NCBI GenBank assembly: GCA_019240475.1
Contig: JAFAYI010000013.1
Coordinates: 1 to 64,000, forward strand
Direction of reading: 5' to 3'
DNA: 64,000 nt
From: Acidobacteriaceae bacterium
GTDB lineage: Bacteria > Acidobacteriota > Terriglobia > Bryobacterales > Bryobacteraceae
The notes beneath the pieces were generated by a model, which ran no database searches, was not told the DNA's origin, and saw nothing but the letters and a program-made list of their open reading frames with translations. Shown here piece by piece: positions 1-7,598 of the stretch. Made by a program: the position numbers and the translations under genes. Each line of letters opens with the position of its first letter. Positions within the stretch are counted from its first letter, which is position 1.

Positions 1-75
1 GGGGGGGGTTTGGGGGGGGGGGGGGGGGGGGGGGGGGAGGGGGGGGGGGTGGGGACAGGGGGGGGGGCGGGGACG
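1..75. repeat. G-homopolymer-like low-complexity tract
   Basis: The first ~75 bases are almost pure G on the plus strand, broken by a few T, A and C. No plausible protein is encoded; reading frames here give only glycine runs. It could be a real G-quadruplex-forming tract or an assembly-edge or two-colour-sequencing poly-G artefact. Its place at the very edge of the window makes the artefact reading attractive. Confidence 0.6.
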
Positions 76-83
76 GAGCGGCG

Positions 84-262
84 TCCGGGTGTGCGGCGGG
101 ATTTCGGGGCGATGGGCGGACGCAGGCGAAGGGCGGGGGGTTGGGAGGCGGCGGGGGCGCGGGGACGGAAGCGAGATCCGGGTGTGCGGCGGGATTTCGG
201 AGCGATGGGGCGGATGCGGGCGAAGGGCGGGGGGTTGGGACACGGCGGGGCGCGGGGACGGG
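84..262. repeat. 93-bp tandem repeat, about 1.9 copies
   Basis: A unit beginning TCCGGGTGTGCGGCGGGATT starts at 84 and again at 177, so the period is 93 bp. The second copy is slightly shorter and has a few substitutions. Both are very G-rich and contain no convincing gene, although 93 is a multiple of three and frames stay open through it. Confidence 0.7.
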
Positions 263-318
263 ATTGCCCGGACGTGCTTCGGCTCCGTTACAATTGATCT
301 CGGACTGGTCCCTTCTTA

Positions 319-729
319 ATGGAAGACTTAGCCGGCATGCCGGCGGCAGATCCCGAAATACCGAACAAGTTGTATTTTCGCATCGGCGAGGTAGCGAAGT
401 TAGCCGGCATCAAACCCTACGTGTTGCGGTTCTGGGAATCGGAGTTCCATAATCTGGGTCCGAAGAAATCGGGTACGGGGCAGCGGCTGTACCGGCGCAA
501 GGACGTGGAACTGGTGCTGGAGATCAAGCGACTGCTGTATGAGAAGCGATTTACGATCGAAGGCGCGCGCAAGATGCTGGAGGCCAAGCCTAAGCGCGAA
601 GCCGGGAAACGCGAGCCTGTGAAGCGGCAAGGCGACCTGTTCCCGAACACCTCGGCGCTTTACCAGGAAGTGCGGCGGGAGTTAACCGAGATTTTGGATT
701 TACTCAAGGAGCGCGCAGGGGGCGGTTAG
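319..729 (+). CDS. MerR-family transcriptional regulator
   Basis: A 136-residue protein with an N-terminal winged-helix MerR domain (residues ~19-88): the motif around YFRIGEVAKLAGI, then VLRFWE, then the GQRLYRRKD wing and a dimer helix. This short subclass (MerR-like HTH plus a short charged tail) is typical of small regulators with no obvious ligand domain. ATG at 319 is used; ATG 337 is also possible. It lies immediately before the palindrome upstream of the TonB receptor, but a link with nickel is not shown. The family is clear, the target unknown. Confidence 0.9.
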   Translation: MEDLAGMPAADPEIPNKLYFRIGEVAKLAGIKPYVLRFWESEFHNLGPKKSGTGQRLYRRKDVELVLEIKRLLYEKRFTIEGARKMLEAKPKREAGKREPVKRQGDLFPNTSALYQEVRRELTEILDLLKERAGGG

Positions 730-735
730 GCGCGC

Positions 736-762
736 GTAGCACGTATTTAAAGATCGTGCTAC
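736..762 (+). promoter_or_regulatory. Perfect palindrome, candidate NikR operator 1
   Basis: GTAGCACG, an 11-base AT-rich spacer, then CGTGCTAC: two perfect 8-bp arms ending 12 bases before the TonB receptor start. The same left arm and spacing recur at 4771-4797 between nikR and the nickel transporter. No T-run follows, so a terminator is less likely than an operator. NikR as the binding protein is an inference from the shared site and gene content. Confidence 0.6.
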
Positions 763-774
763 TATCCTCTTACA

Positions 775-3700
775 GTGAACGCGGCGGGACGGCTGGCTGA
801 ATGTGTGTTTCTCGCCGCATGCTGCGCGAGTCCGGGATGGGGCGCGGCGGCAGGCAGCATGTCGGGCACTGTGACAGATCCCAGCGGGGCTTCGGTTCCG
901 GAGGCCGAACTCACGCTTGTCAATTCGGCATTGCAAGCGCGATTCAGGTCGGTAGCGAATGCGCAGGGCTTCTATTCGTTTCCGGCGCTGCCGGTGGGGC
1001 GCTACGACCTGCGCGTAGAAGCGGCCGGTTTCCAGTCGCAAGAAAAGAAAAACCTGGAAGTAGATACCGACGCCGCGGTCAAGATCGATATCCGGTTGCG
1101 TGTGGGGCAGAGGTCGGAGACTGTGACGGTGTCGGCGGCGGAGAGCGCAATCGGCACGCAGGTGGAGACGACGGCGACTCACCTGGGCGAAGTAGTTTCC
1201 GAGCAACAGATCGCGGCGCTGCCGCTGAATGGCCGGAGCTATACGGATCTGCTTGCGATCCAGCCGGGAGTGAGCCCGGTGACGACGCTAACGCCTACTT
1301 CGGTGATTATGGCGGGAGTGACGGGGACGATTAATCCTTCGGGCGATTTGAATCCGGGAGACGTTTCGATCGATGGACAGCGCGAATCGGCGAACGGGTT
1401 CATGGTGGACGGGATCGATGTGCAAGAGCACATGAATGGCGGGACGTCGGTGATTCCGAACCTGGATTCGATTCAGGAATTTCGCGTGCTGACGAATAAC
1501 TTCGACCCGGAGTATGGGAATTATAACGGCGGGTTAGTGAATGTAATCACGCGCTCGGGCAGTAATGCGTTCCATGGGGATGCGTTCGAATTCTTGCGCA
1601 ATACGGACCTGGACGCGCGGAATTTTTTCGATACAGGGCGGGGGGCGTTTCGGCAAAATCAATTCGGCGGGACGCTGGGAGGACCGGTTAAGCGGCAGAA
1701 AGTTTTCTTCTTTGTGGATTACCAGGGGACGCGGACGGTGGAAGGCATTACGTCGGCCGAGACAGTGGTTCCGTCCGTAGAAGAGCGCACGGGCAATTTC
1801 ATGGATCAGGCCGGGTCGCTGACGGGCGCTGTTAGCGGCGCATACACGGCCAGCTTACTTACGGCGCGGCTCGGCTATAAGGTAAGTGAAGGCGAGCCGT
1901 ATTACACGCCGGGTTGTACGAGTTCGGCGGCTTGCGTCCTACCGAATGCCGTCATTCCGGCAAGCGCCTGGTCGGCGCCGGCCGCGGAGTTATTGAAATA
2001 TATTCCGGTGCCGAACACGGGCGGCGATTTGTTTGTAACTTCGGCGTATCCAGAGACGGTGCGAGACGATAAAGCGTCCGAGCGGATAGACGCCAACACA
2101 GGTTGGGGACAGATATACGGGTACTACTTCATCGATAATTATGTGTTGGATAATCCGTATCCGGGCGGGCAGGGCGGCGCGAGCATTCCGGGGTTCGATG
2201 GATTGACCATAGGCCAGGCGCAGATGTTCACCTTAGGCGATACCAAGAGCCTGGGGCCGACGACGGTGAACGAATTTCACGCGGGCTTTCTGCGTAATGC
2301 CAACGATGTAGGCCAGCCGCATGGGGGTTTGGGCGTGAGTTTGCAATCGCAAGGCTTTGTGACGGGGGTGGGGACGCCGGGGATCGTGGCGCAGGCGCCG
2401 CAATTTGAAGGCGTGGAAAACATCGTGTTTCCTTCGTTCGTGATGGGCGTGCCGATTACAAACGTGGAGCAGTGGAATAACACGTTGTATGTGAGCGATA
2501 CGGTTGCGAAGGTGCTCGGCGCGCATACCTTGAAGATAGGAGTACAGCTTCATGCCGATCAAGTGAATGAACATCCGAACGCGACCTTCAATGGGACATT
2601 CAATATAGACGGGACGGAAACCGGCTCGGCGTTCGCGGACTTCTTATTAGGTTTTCCGAGTAACTATACGCAGACCTCGGGCCAGAGTTTCTATCTGAGG
2701 AACCGGTACGCGGGAGCGTTTGCGCAAGATAGCTGGCGAGCGAGGGCGAACCTAACCGTCAACTTAGGCTTGCGCTGGGACTTAATTATGCCGTGGCGGG
2801 AGAAGTATAACCAGATTCAGACGGTTGTGCCGGGCGAGCAGTCGGTGTTGTATCCAAATGCGATTCCAGGCCTGGTTGTGCCGGGCGATCCGGGAATTCC
2901 TGCGACGTTGTCGCCATCGAAGTATCGGAACTTCGCGCCGCGCCTGGGGCTTGCATATTCGCCTCGCGCGGAGAATGGTGTCTTGCGGGCTTTATTGGGA
3001 GACTCGGGAAAGAGCAGCATACGGGCGAGCTACGGGATTTTCTATACGGCGTTCCCGGGATTGACGGCGGGCATAATGTACGGCGTGCCGCCGTACGGCT
3101 ATAACTATCTGAGCCCGCAACCGCCGCTGTTTGCGACTCCGTTCGTCAACTCGGGAGACGGCGTGGAGAACCGAGACCCGTTTCCGCTGAGCTTTCCGCC
3201 GCATAATGTTTCCGCGAAGAATCCCTATACGGGGTTCGATTTCGCGGCGGTGACGCCGATCGGCGCCGATCCTTATTTCTATTACCGCAACAGCGCGCCT
3301 TACACGGAGAACTATATGTTTTCGCTTCAGCGGCAGGTGGGGGAATCGGTGTTGTTTACGCTCAGCTATGCGGGAAACCAAGGGCATCATTTGCTGGTGC
3401 TGATACCTAAGAACCTGGGCGACCCGGCGCTTTGCCTGGCGCTGAGCCAACCGAGCGAGGTAGCGGCGGGGAGTTCGACATGCGGACCGTTCGGCGAAGA
3501 TGCGACTTACACGTCGGCAGCGGGTCAGGTTTATCGGGGAACGCGCGTGGGCTTGGGTTCGAACTTCGGATCGACGACCGCGCAGCAGACAGCAGGCAAT
3601 TCGAACTACAATGCGCTCGAAGCAAATTTGAGATGGAACGGCGGCGGCCGGGGCACGCTGTCGGTTGGCTATACCTATTCGAAATCGATCGACGATGCAT

Positions 3701-4317
3701 CGAATTTGGGCGAGCAGACGAATCCGTTCAATATGCGGCTAACGCGCGTGCTGTCGTCGTGGGACATGACGCATAACTTTGTCGCAACCTATACATATGC
3801 GCTGCCGTTCGATCGGCTGTTTTCAAAGAACCGATTGACGGAAGGTTGGAGCGTTTCGGGGACAACACGCTTCAGCACCGGGTTTCCAGTAACGCTGCTC
3901 GACGATTCGGACCGTTCGCTTCTGGGAACGCTGGGGAACGGGGTTAATAACGAGCTGCTGGACACGCCCGAGTATGTGGGGGGGCCGCTCGAAGTAAACA
4001 CAAATCCGAGGAACGGTAAACCGGAGTTCAACACGAGCGCGTTTTCCTTGGAAGCGTTGGGGCAGTTAGGGGACGCGGCGCGGCGTTTGTTTCATGGGCC
4101 AGGAATCGAGAACTTCGACGTTCAACTGAGCAAGACGGTGCGGCTGAGGGAGACGAAATCGCTAGACGTGCGGGTGGAGGCGTTCAATCTTTTCAACCAT
4201 GCGCAGTTTTATGGCGCGGCGTCGGTGGATGGCGAAGTAAACGATTCGGATTTCGGGCGGGTGGTGAGCGCGGCGGCGCCACGGCTGGTGCAGGCAGCCG
4301 CGAAATTCAATTTCTAG
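775..4317 (+). CDS. TonB-dependent receptor, Oar-like, with carboxypeptidase-regulatory domain
   Basis: A 1180-residue outer-membrane protein. Residues 1-25 form a signal peptide. Next comes a carboxypeptidase-regulatory-like Ig fold (~27-112; SGTVTDPSGASVPEA), a plug domain (~125-270; LPLNGRSYTDLL, FMVDGIDV, GSNAFHGDAFEFLRN) and a long beta-barrel ending in the terminal aromatic signature AAKFNF. Start is GTG 775. The family is greatly expanded in Acidobacteria and imports unknown substrates. Here the gene is followed convergently (4-bp overlap) by nikR and preceded by a palindrome shared with the nickel ECF transporter, so nickel-complex uptake is a reasonable inference. The sequence itself does not show the substrate. 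Confidence 0.93.
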   Translation: MNAAGRLAECVFLAACCASPGWGAAAGSMSGTVTDPSGASVPEAELTLVNSALQARFRSVANAQGFYSFPALPVGRYDLRVEAAGFQSQEKKNLEVDTDAAVKIDIRLRVGQRSETVTVSAAESAIGTQVETTATHLGEVVSEQQIAALPLNGRSYTDLLAIQPGVSPVTTLTPTSVIMAGVTGTINPSGDLNPGDVSIDGQRESANGFMVDGIDVQEHMNGGTSVIPNLDSIQEFRVLTNNFDPEYGNYNGGLVNVITRSGSNAFHGDAFEFLRNTDLDARNFFDTGRGAFRQNQFGGTLGGPVKRQKVFFFVDYQGTRTVEGITSAETVVPSVEERTGNFMDQAGSLTGAVSGAYTASLLTARLGYKVSEGEPYYTPGCTSSAACVLPNAVIPASAWSAPAAELLKYIPVPNTGGDLFVTSAYPETVRDDKASERIDANTGWGQIYGYYFIDNYVLDNPYPGGQGGASIPGFDGLTIGQAQMFTLGDTKSLGPTTVNEFHAGFLRNANDVGQPHGGLGVSLQSQGFVTGVGTPGIVAQAPQFEGVENIVFPSFVMGVPITNVEQWNNTLYVSDTVAKVLGAHTLKIGVQLHADQVNEHPNATFNGTFNIDGTETGSAFADFLLGFPSNYTQTSGQSFYLRNRYAGAFAQDSWRARANLTVNLGLRWDLIMPWREKYNQIQTVVPGEQSVLYPNAIPGLVVPGDPGIPATLSPSKYRNFAPRLGLAYSPRAENGVLRALLGDSGKSSIRASYGIFYTAFPGLTAGIMYGVPPYGYNYLSPQPPLFATPFVNSGDGVENRDPFPLSFPPHNVSAKNPYTGFDFAAVTPIGADPYFYYRNSAPYTENYMFSLQRQVGESVLFTLSYAGNQGHHLLVLIPKNLGDPALCLALSQPSEVAAGSSTCGPFGEDATYTSAAGQVYRGTRVGLGSNFGSTTAQQTAGNSNYNALEANLRWNGGGRGTLSVGYTYSKSIDDASNLGEQTNPFNMRLTRVLSSWDMTHNFVATYTYALPFDRLFSKNRLTEGWSVSGTTRFSTGFPVTLLDDSDRSLLGTLGNGVNNELLDTPEYVGGPLEVNTNPRNGKPEFNTSAFSLEALGQLGDAARRLFHGPGIENFDVQLSKTVRLRETKSLDVRVEAFNLFNHAQFYGAASVDGEVNDSDFGRVVSAAAPRLVQAAAKFNF

Positions 4318-4745
4318 AGGCCGGCCGCCTTGGGCAGAATCTTGGGCGAGCTCATGACGAGACGGCCGTGCTGCACGCCCTTGGCGCCGATCAGGAGGTC
4401 GGCGAGGCGCTGAACTTTCTTGGACGGCCCTTTGACGACGATGACTTCGAGGCACGTGCCGTGATCGAGATGGACGTGGGTGGTGGAGATGATCGACTCG
4501 TGATGAAGGTGCTGGATGTCGGTGAGCTTTTCGGGCAGCAGGCGCGAGTGGTGATCGTAGATAAGGGTGACGGTTCCGACCACCACGGCTTCGGGGTCCT
4601 GCACTTCGTCGGCGACGAGGCGGTCCCGGATCAGGTCGCGGAACGCTTCCGAGCGATTGGTATATCCCTGCTTGCGAATGAACCTGTCGAAGCGGGTCAG
4701 GAGATTCGAGTCAATGGCTACGCCGGTTCGCGTTAGCTCGCCCAT
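4314..4745 (-). CDS. nikR: Nickel-responsive regulator NikR
   Basis: A 143-residue protein with an N-terminal ribbon-helix-helix domain (residues 1-47; TRTGVAIDSNLLTRFD, YTNRSEAFRDLIR) and a C-terminal ACT-like metal-binding domain. The square-planar nickel ligands known from E. coli NikR (His76, His87, His89, Cys95) are present with an offset of three: His79, His90, His92 and Cys98. It acts as a tetramer that represses nickel-uptake genes when nickel is plentiful. The gene is divergent from the NikM/N/Q gene, with a palindrome in between, and its 3' end overlaps the TonB receptor by 4 bp. Confidence 0.95.
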   Translation of the reverse strand: MGELTRTGVAIDSNLLTRFDRFIRKQGYTNRSEAFRDLIRDRLVADEVQDPEAVVVGTVTLIYDHHSRLLPEKLTDIQHLHHESIISTTHVHLDHGTCLEVIVVKGPSKKVQRLADLLIGAKGVQHGRLVMSSPKILPKAAGL

Positions 4746-4770
4746 GTTTAGAGCATAATGGGTAGGGCGC

Positions 4771-4797
4771 GTAGCACGATCTACAAAACCGTGTCAC
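4771..4797 (+). promoter_or_regulatory. Palindrome, candidate NikR operator 2
   Basis: GTAGCACG, an 11-base spacer, then CGTGTCAC, with outer GCGC bases extending the symmetry. The left arm is identical and the spacer length equal to the site at 736-762. It lies between the divergent nikR and transporter genes, where a NikR operator would be expected. Confidence 0.6.
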
Positions 4798-4814
4798 GCG
4801 CGAGCCGGCCTGCG

Positions 4815-6626
4815 ATGCACATTCCGGATGGATATCTGAGCCCTTCCACCTGCGCGAGCCTTTACGCGGGCGCGGCGCCGTTCTGGTATGTGGCGCTGAG
4901 GCGCGTGAAGCGGGAACTGGATTCGCGCACGATTCCGCTGCTATCGATGTTCTCGGCGTTTTGCTTCGTAGTGATGCTGTTCAATTTGCCGCTGCCGGGC
5001 GGCACGACGGGACATGCGGTGGGCATGGGAGTAGCGAGCATCGTTCTGGGGCCGTGGGTATCGATACTTGCGATATCGATCGCGCTGTTGATCCAGGCGC
5101 TGTTGTTTGGAGATGGAGGGATCACGGCGTTTGGAGCGAATTGCTTCAACATGGCGGTGGTTGGATCGCTTGTCGCATTCGCGGTGTATCGCATAGGGGC
5201 GGCTGGCGCCGATGTTACATCGAGGCGGCGGGCGGCGGCGGCGGGCGCGGCCGGATATTTGGGGATCAACGCAGCGGCCTTTTGCGCGGCGATCGAGTTT
5301 GGCGTGCAGCCGCTGCTGTTTCGAACGGCGTCGGGAGCGCCACTGTATGCGCCGTATCCTTTGAGCGTTTCGATACCGGCGATGATGATTGGACACTTGA
5401 CGTTCGCGGGCGTGGCGGAGCTGATCCTATCGGCCGGCATGGTGGCGTACCTGCAGCGGGCAGATCCGGCGCTGCTGCGCAGAACGGCGCCGGGAGCGAA
5501 GTGCACCATTGTTCCGGAGGCGAGTTCAGACTTGCCGCGGCGCGGCGCTTCGTTGCGCGGGCTGTGGCTCGCGCTGGGCGTGCTGGCGATCGGGTCGCCG
5601 TTGGGGATTTTGGCGGTTGGCGGAGGGTGGGGCGAAGCGAAGCGGGTTTCGCTGTGGAGAGCGCCGCTCGCCGACTATGCGCCGGCTTTTATCCCGAATC
5701 CGTTCGTGGGCTATTTCGTTTCCGCGATGGTGGGGGCGGGCGTTGTGGTTGCGCTCGCGTGGTTGGTGAGCCGCGCGGCTTTCGGGGAGCGGAGGCGCCG
5801 AGCGGGCGGGCAGAGCGCATCCTTTATGGAAGCGACGGTGCGGGGGCTTTTGGATATCGTCGAGCGATCGATTTTCGCCGAAGACATGGCCGGATCGATG
5901 GGATTCCTGCAGAGGCTCGATCCACGCGTGAAGCTGGCGGGACTGGCGACGCTTATCGCGTGCGCGGTAGCGATCCGGCGAGTTTGGATGCTCGGGGCGC
6001 TGTTTTCAATCGCGACCGCGATGGCGGCGTTCTCAAAGATTTCCTTGAGGCAAATGGCGCGACGGGTTTGGCTGCCGGTGGCGGGCTTCACTGGATCGAT
6101 CGCGCTGCCGGCGGTGTTTCTGGTTCGAGGGCAGATCTTGTTTCGGACGCCGCTGCCGGGCATGCACGCGACGGTGGAAGGCGCCACAAGCGCGGTCTTC
6201 TTGATCTTGCGCGCGGCGACGGCGGCGACGGCCGCCTACGAGCTTGTCATGACAACGCCATGGAACCGGCTGCTGCGGGCGCTACGGTGGTTTCGCGCGC
6301 CTGTGGTTCTGGTGGTGGTGATCGAAACGGCGTACCGCTACATTTCGGTTCTGCTGCAAGCCGCGCAGAACATGTTCGAGTCTCGACGGGCGAGACTGGT
6401 GGGTCGCCTGGAGGGGCCGGAGCAGCGGCGGCTAGCGGCGGCGACGGTTGGCGTTCTGCTCGATAAGAGCCTGCAGTTCAGCGTGGAAATGCACACGGCG
6501 ATGCAGGCTCGGGGCTTTCGGGGAGAGGCGATGGTTCTGGAGGAGACGCGGCTGCGGGCTAACGATTGGGCGCTGCTTTCGGCTTTTCTCGCGGCGGCGG
6601 TGTTGGTCTTGTGGGCAGGATTATGA
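4815..6626 (+). CDS. Fused nickel/cobalt ECF transporter, NikM-NikN-NikQ (CbiM-CbiN-CbiQ)
   Basis: A 603-residue membrane protein. Residues 1-~215 are CbiM/NikM, beginning MHIPDGYLSPSTC; Met1-His2 of this family are metal ligands, which fixes the start at ATG 4815 rather than ATG 4758. A middle part (~250-345) with two membrane segments fits the NikN/PDGLE component. Residues ~350-600 are the CbiQ/NikQ transmembrane component with the coupling motifs RRARLVG and MQARGF. It imports Ni2+ (or Co2+) across the inner membrane, powered by the next gene, with which it overlaps as ATGA. Fusing M, N and Q is less common than separate genes. Nickel rather than cobalt is inferred from nikR. Confidence 0.9.
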   Translation: MHIPDGYLSPSTCASLYAGAAPFWYVALRRVKRELDSRTIPLLSMFSAFCFVVMLFNLPLPGGTTGHAVGMGVASIVLGPWVSILAISIALLIQALLFGDGGITAFGANCFNMAVVGSLVAFAVYRIGAAGADVTSRRRAAAAGAAGYLGINAAAFCAAIEFGVQPLLFRTASGAPLYAPYPLSVSIPAMMIGHLTFAGVAELILSAGMVAYLQRADPALLRRTAPGAKCTIVPEASSDLPRRGASLRGLWLALGVLAIGSPLGILAVGGGWGEAKRVSLWRAPLADYAPAFIPNPFVGYFVSAMVGAGVVVALAWLVSRAAFGERRRRAGGQSASFMEATVRGLLDIVERSIFAEDMAGSMGFLQRLDPRVKLAGLATLIACAVAIRRVWMLGALFSIATAMAAFSKISLRQMARRVWLPVAGFTGSIALPAVFLVRGQILFRTPLPGMHATVEGATSAVFLILRAATAATAAYELVMTTPWNRLLRALRWFRAPVVLVVVIETAYRYISVLLQAAQNMFESRRARLVGRLEGPEQRRLAAATVGVLLDKSLQFSVEMHTAMQARGFRGEAMVLEETRLRANDWALLSAFLAAAVLVLWAGL

Positions 6627-7441
6627 GCAACGGGGCCGGCGCGCCGCCGGTGTTCGAGGCACGCGGGGTCTCATATCGCTACCGAGGCGTTGCGGCGCTG
6701 GACGGGCTTTCGATGCGCGTCGAGCGAGGAGAGCGCGTGGCGCTTATTGGCGCGAACGGCTCGGGGAAGAGCACGCTGATTCGAGTGCTGGCGGGGCTGG
6801 CGTTCGCAGAGAGCGGGCAGGTTTCGTTTTTGGGAGAGGCCGTAACGCAAGAGCGCCTGCGGGATGAGAGTTTCTTTTTTCCTTTTCGCAGGCGGGTAGG
6901 CGTTCTTTTCCAGAATCCCGACGTTCAGTTGTTCAACACGAGCGTGTTCGACGAAGTTGCGTTTGGCCCATTGCAGCTAGGTTGGCCGCGCGATGAAATA
7001 CGGGCCGTGGTGGAGCGAACGCTCGATCGCATGGGCATTGCGCATCTGCGGAACCGCGCGCCGCACCGGTTGTCGGGCGGAGAGAAGAAGCGAGTGGCGC
7101 TTGCCTCGGTCCTGGTGCTCGATCCGGAGGTGCTGCTGCTGGACGAACCCACGGCGGCGCTCGATCCGGGCACGCAGAGCGAGGTGGTTCGGCTGTTGGC
7201 GTCATGGGCGAACGGACCGAGGACGGTCATCACGGCTACCCACGACCTGGACACTTTGGAGGAGATCGCCGACCGGTGCTATGTGCTGGAACGGGGCCGG
7301 ATTGCAGGGGAGGGAAGCCCGATGACGGTGTTGCACGATGTGGGGTTGTTGACGGAGGCGGGCCTATTGCGGCCGCAGCATCACAAGCATGGCCGGGATG
7401 TCGCGCAACCGCATCCGCACGCGCACTGGGGGGAAGTGTGA
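6623..7441 (+). CDS. ECF nickel/cobalt transporter ATPase (NikO/CbiO)
   Basis: A 272-residue ABC ATPase: Walker A GANGSGKST, Q-loop FQNPDVQLF, signature LSGGEKKR, Walker B LLLDEPTAALD and the H-loop THD. ATG 6623 overlaps the stop of the transporter gene (ATGA), so translation is coupled. The C-terminus is histidine-rich (QHHKHG, QPHPHAHW), a feature that may buffer nickel. It energises the fused NikM/N/Q protein encoded upstream. Confidence 0.93.
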   Translation: MSNGAGAPPVFEARGVSYRYRGVAALDGLSMRVERGERVALIGANGSGKSTLIRVLAGLAFAESGQVSFLGEAVTQERLRDESFFFPFRRRVGVLFQNPDVQLFNTSVFDEVAFGPLQLGWPRDEIRAVVERTLDRMGIAHLRNRAPHRLSGGEKKRVALASVLVLDPEVLLLDEPTAALDPGTQSEVVRLLASWANGPRTVITATHDLDTLEEIADRCYVLERGRIAGEGSPMTVLHDVGLLTEAGLLRPQHHKHGRDVAQPHPHAHWGEV

Positions 7442-7462
7442 AAGCGGGGCGGAAGATTTTGA

Positions 7463-7493
7463 TATAGTGATCGGTGCAAATTCAGGTTGCACC
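7463..7493 (+). promoter_or_regulatory. Possible -10 element and leader hairpin of the ankyrin gene
   Basis: TATAGT at 7463-7468 resembles a -10 box; no good -35 is seen. It is followed by a perfect 7-bp hairpin GGTGCAA-ATTCAGG-TTGCACC (7473-7493) without a T-run. This would lie at the 5' end of a ~110-base leader. Function unknown. Confidence 0.35.
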
Positions 7494-7598
7494 CGGTCCG
7501 CGGAAAGGGAAGATCCCGCCTGAAGCAGTTGCGAGTTACGAGCATTCACTTCTCTTCTGCCCGTTATCGGCGGACATCGGGCCATGAAGGAGGAGTTT

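Noticed and set aside
10..452. Overlapping ORFs in the G-rich start of the window
   Set aside because: They encode only glycine- and arginine-rich runs from low-complexity repeat DNA.
736..770. Intrinsic terminator of the merR-type gene
   Set aside because: The palindrome has no T-run and recurs with identical spacing at 4771, which favours an operator.
4961..6466. Long alternative frame of 501 codons inside the nickel transporter gene
   Set aside because: It is a high-GC shadow frame; the transporter frame has clear membrane topology and family motifs.
7473..7560. Possible cobalamin riboswitch before the ankyrin gene
   Set aside because: GGTGC and a GGGAA stretch occur, but the conserved B12 box and surrounding core are absent and the downstream gene is not a cobalamin gene.
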